Source: Bacillota bacterium
Lineage (GTDB): Bacteria > Bacillota > Clostridia > Acetivibrionales > JAEXSP01
NCBI GenBank assembly: GCA_023453795.1
Contig: JAEXSP010000009.1
Location: 1 to 64,000, forward strand
Length of the DNA: 64,000 bases
Direction: 5' to 3'
Positions within the stretch are counted from its first letter, which is position 1. Each line of letters begins with the position of its first letter. The position numbers and the translations under genes are program-made. This document shows, one piece after another, positions 61,407 to 64,000 of the stretch. A model generated the notes under the pieces. It had not been told where the DNA came from. It saw only the letters and a list, made by a program, of their open reading frames with translations, and searched no databases.

Positions 61407-62942
61407 ATGAAGAGATATAGAGTTGAAGAGTACTTGAGAATACTTGAAAATAACGGTTTAGTGGTCTCTAGGGAAAATACCGGTGATATCATGTCGAAGC
61501 CGGTAAAAAAGGTGGCTTATAACTCCGCCAAGGTGACTCAGAATACACTTTTTGTATGCAAAGGGGCCGGATTTAAGGAAGAATTCCTAGATATGGCCAT
61601 AGAAAAAGGTGCAATGGTCTACATAAGCGAAAAAAATTACCGCAAGTCAATACCTTGCGTTATTGTGAATGATATCCAAAAAGCTTTGTCGCTGGTATCA
61701 AATATTTTCTATAATTTCCCTTGGCAAAAGCTTAATTTGATAGGTATTACCGGTACGAAAGGAAAATCTACGACATCCTATTATGTAAAGTACATACTGG
61801 ATGAATATTTAAAGGATAACAGCGCATCCGAGTCCGGCATTATTTCATCCATCGACACCTACGATGGGAAGGTTAAGAAAGAATCCCACCTGACTACACC
61901 TGAATCCTTGGAACTGCAGATGCATTTTAATAATGCGGCAAGTAAAAACCTTCAATATATGGTAACCGAAGTATCCAGCCAGGCACTGAAATACGGAAGG
62001 CTGTACGGGGTCAATTTTGATATAGGCGTATTCCTTAATATCTCGGAAGACCATATAAGCCCGATAGAGCATAAGGATCTGGAGGATTATTTCGAATCCA
62101 AGCTGACGATTTTCAGGCAGTGCAGGATAGCCTGCATTAATCTGGATTCCGATTTTTTGCCAAGAGTTAAAGACGCGGCGAGTAAGGCCGAAAGGCTTAT
62201 AACCTTTGGGACAAAGCCCGAGGCAGACATTTATGGCTACGATATCGGGAAAGACGGCAGCGATACGGTTTTCAACGTCAGATCGGACAAGTTTGACAGG
62301 CAGTTCAGACTGACAATGCCAGGGCTTTTCAATGTAGAAAACGCACTTGCGGCCATTGCCGTAGCGTACGCTCTTGACATACCCCATGAATACATATATT
62401 CAGGCCTGAAACAGGCAAAGTCAAGCGGCAGGATGGAGATTTACGAAAGCAGGAATAAGGACAGAATCATAATCGTTGACTATGCTCACAATAAATTGAG
62501 CTTCAGCAAATTATACGAATCTGCAAAGAAGGAATATCCAAACAGGAAAATTTATACTGTCTTCGGCTGTCCCGGTGGTAAGGCATATATAAGGAGAAAG
62601 GATTTGGGGACCTTATCAGGACTTCATTCCGATAAGGTTATTCTGACCTCCGAGGATCCGGGGGATGAAAGCGTCAAGGATATATGTGAGGATATTGCGC
62701 AATATGTGAAGCTGAACAACAGCAATTATGAAATCATAGAGGACAGAGAGGAAGCAATCAAGAAGTCGATCATGTCTTCCGATCCCAATACCGTAATACT
62801 TATAACCGGTAAAGGGAATGAGAAAAGGCAGAAGATCGGCAAGAAATATGTTTCGTGCCGTTCTGATGTGGAGAATGTAAAAAAGCACCTGAAAAAGTAT
62901 GACGATGGTACAGGCGCGTCGGCCACAACATCAAGGAAGTAG
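61407..62942 (+). CDS. MurE-like Mur ligase
   Basis: 511 residues in the three Mur-ligase domains: NTLFVCKGAGFKEEFLDMAI (UDP-binding-type N-domain), NLIGITGTKGKSTTSYYVKY (P-loop), ESHLTTPESLELQMHFNNAA, MVTEVSSQALKYGRLYGVNF, VFLNISEDHISPIEHKDLED and IVDYAHNKLSFSKLY. The C-domain selectivity motif, DNPR in meso-DAP-adding MurE, reads EDPG (residues 416-419), so a different amino acid or substrate is likely. A C-terminal Ser/Thr/Ala tail overlaps the first copy of a tandem repeat. Start after AGAAGGTTGGACTT. Followed by the ATP-grasp gene. Confidence 0.85.
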   Translation: MKRYRVEEYLRILENNGLVVSRENTGDIMSKPVKKVAYNSAKVTQNTLFVCKGAGFKEEFLDMAIEKGAMVYISEKNYRKSIPCVIVNDIQKALSLVSNIFYNFPWQKLNLIGITGTKGKSTTSYYVKYILDEYLKDNSASESGIISSIDTYDGKVKKESHLTTPESLELQMHFNNAASKNLQYMVTEVSSQALKYGRLYGVNFDIGVFLNISEDHISPIEHKDLEDYFESKLTIFRQCRIACINLDSDFLPRVKDAASKAERLITFGTKPEADIYGYDIGKDGSDTVFNVRSDKFDRQFRLTMPGLFNVENALAAIAVAYALDIPHEYIYSGLKQAKSSGRMEIYESRNKDRIIIVDYAHNKLSFSKLYESAKKEYPNRKIYTVFGCPGGKAYIRRKDLGTLSGLHSDKVILTSEDPGDESVKDICEDIAQYVKLNNSNYEIIEDREEAIKKSIMSSDPNTVILITGKGNEKRQKIGKKYVSCRSDVENVKKHLKKYDDGTGASATTSRK

Positions 62943-63091
62943 ATTTGTATCACCTTGAAAAGACTAAATTGAATGTGATACAAACTGATAGTGGTCTGTA
63001 ATGTATTCTGTCCAGGGTACGCATACCACAACATCAAGGAGGTAGATTTGTATCACCTTGAAAAACTTCTAAATTGAATGTGATACAAACT
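62923..63091 (+). repeat. Tandem 65-bp repeat, each unit with a perfect inverted repeat
   Basis: Unit 1 (62923-62986) and unit 2 (63026-63091) share CCACAACATCAAGGA(A/G)GTAGATTTGTATCACC and ATTGAATGTGATACAAACT. Each holds TTTGTATCAC and GTGATACAAA as a 10-bp perfect dyad (62944-62953 with 62975-62984; 63047-63056 with 63080-63089). Unit 1 overlaps the last codons and stop of the MurE-like gene. Function could be an operator pair or RNA hairpins controlling the downstream ligase. Confidence 0.85.
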
Positions 63092-63113
63092 ACTTGTTGA
63101 AGGGAAGGTTAAA

Positions 63114-64000
63114 ATGTTGGAAACTAAAGATAAGGATTTTATACCTGTTCTTCTGGGAAGCGATATAAATACATATAGTATGGCGAGGGCTTTCTATGAA
63201 GAATACGGTATCAAATCGACAGTAATCGGAAAGATAAATACTGGCCCAAGCTGCAATAGCAGAATAATAGATTTTTTTTCATATGCAAATCTTGATAAGC
63301 AGGATATCTTTCTAAGGGTAATAAATGGCTTTGCGGATAAGCATCCGGAAAAGAAAATACTGCTTATCGGCTGCGGTGACAGCTATGTAGAGGCAATAAT
63401 TGAGAACAGGGAGAGCCTGAGGGACAATGTCGTCACGCCGTATGTAGGCAGACAGCTTATGCAGGATCTTCTTACCAAAGAGAAGTTCTATCAGATGTGT
63501 GACCGATATAAGGTTGATTATCCGGGTACATTCATATATTCAAGGGAAATGGGAGAGGATTTTAAGCTGCCCTTCGGATTTCCGGTAATATTGAAGCCAT
63601 CCAACGGAATTAACTATTGGGAGCATGAATATGAGACTCAGAAAAAGGTCTACAAGTTAAATACTCTGCCTGAATTGAAAGCTGTGATAAAACAGATTTA
63701 TGATGCCGGCTACAGCGATAAATTGATTATACAGGATTTCATACCCGGCGATGATTCGAATATGAGGGTAATGATATGTTTTTCAGGCAAAGACAAAAAG
63801 GTTAAGCTTATCTCCCTTGGGCATGTAATGCTTGAGGAACATACGCCTCATGGACTAGGTAATACGGCAGCGATGATAAACGAGTACAATAGGGAATTGT
63901 CCGAGACTCTGAAAAACTTCTTGGAGGATGTAGGCTTCGAGGGCTTTTCCACTTTTGATATAAAGTACGACAGGAGAGATGGCAGATATAAAATCTTCGA
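63114..64000 (+). CDS. ATP-grasp ligase, D-aspartate-ligase (Asl)-like (partial)
   Basis: Open from ATG 63114 (AGGGAAGG upstream) to the window edge, 295 codons. DFIPVLLGSDINTYSMARAF at the N-terminus, FPVILKPSNGINYWEHEYET (ATP-grasp lysine), LIIQDFIPGDDSNMRVMICF, LEEHTPHGLGNTAAM and GFSTFDIKYDRRDGRYKIF closely recall the D-aspartate ligase of enterococci and lactococci as I remember it. That enzyme adds D-Asp to the side chain of the third residue of the peptidoglycan stem. The C-terminal metal-binding part is outside the window. 171 bp after the MurE-like gene, separated by the tandem repeat. Confidence 0.8.
   Translation, partial: MLETKDKDFIPVLLGSDINTYSMARAFYEEYGIKSTVIGKINTGPSCNSRIIDFFSYANLDKQDIFLRVINGFADKHPEKKILLIGCGDSYVEAIIENRESLRDNVVTPYVGRQLMQDLLTKEKFYQMCDRYKVDYPGTFIYSREMGEDFKLPFGFPVILKPSNGINYWEHEYETQKKVYKLNTLPELKAVIKQIYDAGYSDKLIIQDFIPGDDSNMRVMICFSGKDKKVKLISLGHVMLEEHTPHGLGNTAAMINEYNRELSETLKNFLEDVGFEGFSTFDIKYDRRDGRYKIF

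Overview
The window looks like a low-GC, spore-forming, anaerobic Firmicute of the Ruminiclostridium/Acetivibrio (cellulolytic Clostridia) type. Supporting signs are a SpoIVFA/SpoIVFB-like peptidase pair, CotF-like coat proteins, an oxygen-reducing flavodiiron protein, the electron-bifurcating transhydrogenase NfnAB, a pyruvate kinase with the extra C-terminal phosphohistidine domain, and strong AGGAGG-type ribosome binding sites with many AGA/AGG arginine codons. The first ~5.5 kb (end of rpoB, rpoC, rpsL, rpsG, start of fusA) is written in a clearly different codon style (CGT/CGC arginine, GC-richer third positions). The style changes abruptly inside fusA near 5500-5545, so the left end may come from another, Ruminococcaceae-like, organism by mis-assembly or recombination. 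Species assignment is an inference; no database search was possible.

Layout. 1-8.9 kb: rpoBC-str operon ending in tuf and a strong terminator. 9-14.6 kb: bioY with a BirA-type operator, an orphan holin/endolysin pair, a GNAT acetyltransferase, an amidohydrolase plus MerR regulator behind a 19-bp-spacer MerR-type promoter, and a flavodiiron protein. 14.8-25.3 kb: MoxR/DUF58/DUF4129 operon, lon, a membrane-TPR and PRC-barrel pair, and a VanW-family protein. 25.4-32.3 kb: mecA-like adaptor, then maf-radC-mreBCD-minCDE (shape and division-site selection). 32.4-38.5 kb: UPF0180, the M23/M50 sporulation peptidase pair, metF, nfnAB, and a YjbQ-family gene with a CTG start. 38.6-43.8 kb: a class-1 isoprenoid-synthase-like protein, two coat-type proteins and a very large hybrid histidine kinase with a CheX-like C-terminus. 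44-48.6 kb: pyk and proBA.

48.7-57.4 kb is accessory. It holds a three-gene operon of a J-domain/pseudokinase, a MIDAS-containing VWA protein and a divergent PurA-like enzyme (frameshifted here), which is the best candidate for an undescribed system. It also holds an MFS exporter behind a leader peptide and an SD-sequestering hairpin, a DedA protein behind a yybP-ykoY (manganese) riboswitch with an overlapping terminator, a GxxExxY gene surrounded by dispersed and tandem repeats, an orphan SMI1/KNR4 immunity-like gene and a MazEF module.

57.4-64 kb is a cell-wall-like cluster: an alanine-racemase family protein, a FemAB-type aminoacyltransferase and an M1-type peptidase on the minus strand, and divergently a MurE-like ligase followed by an ATP-grasp D-aspartate-ligase-like enzyme that runs off the window. 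Together these could make an alternative peptidoglycan bridge. No tRNA, rRNA or CRISPR array was recognised.
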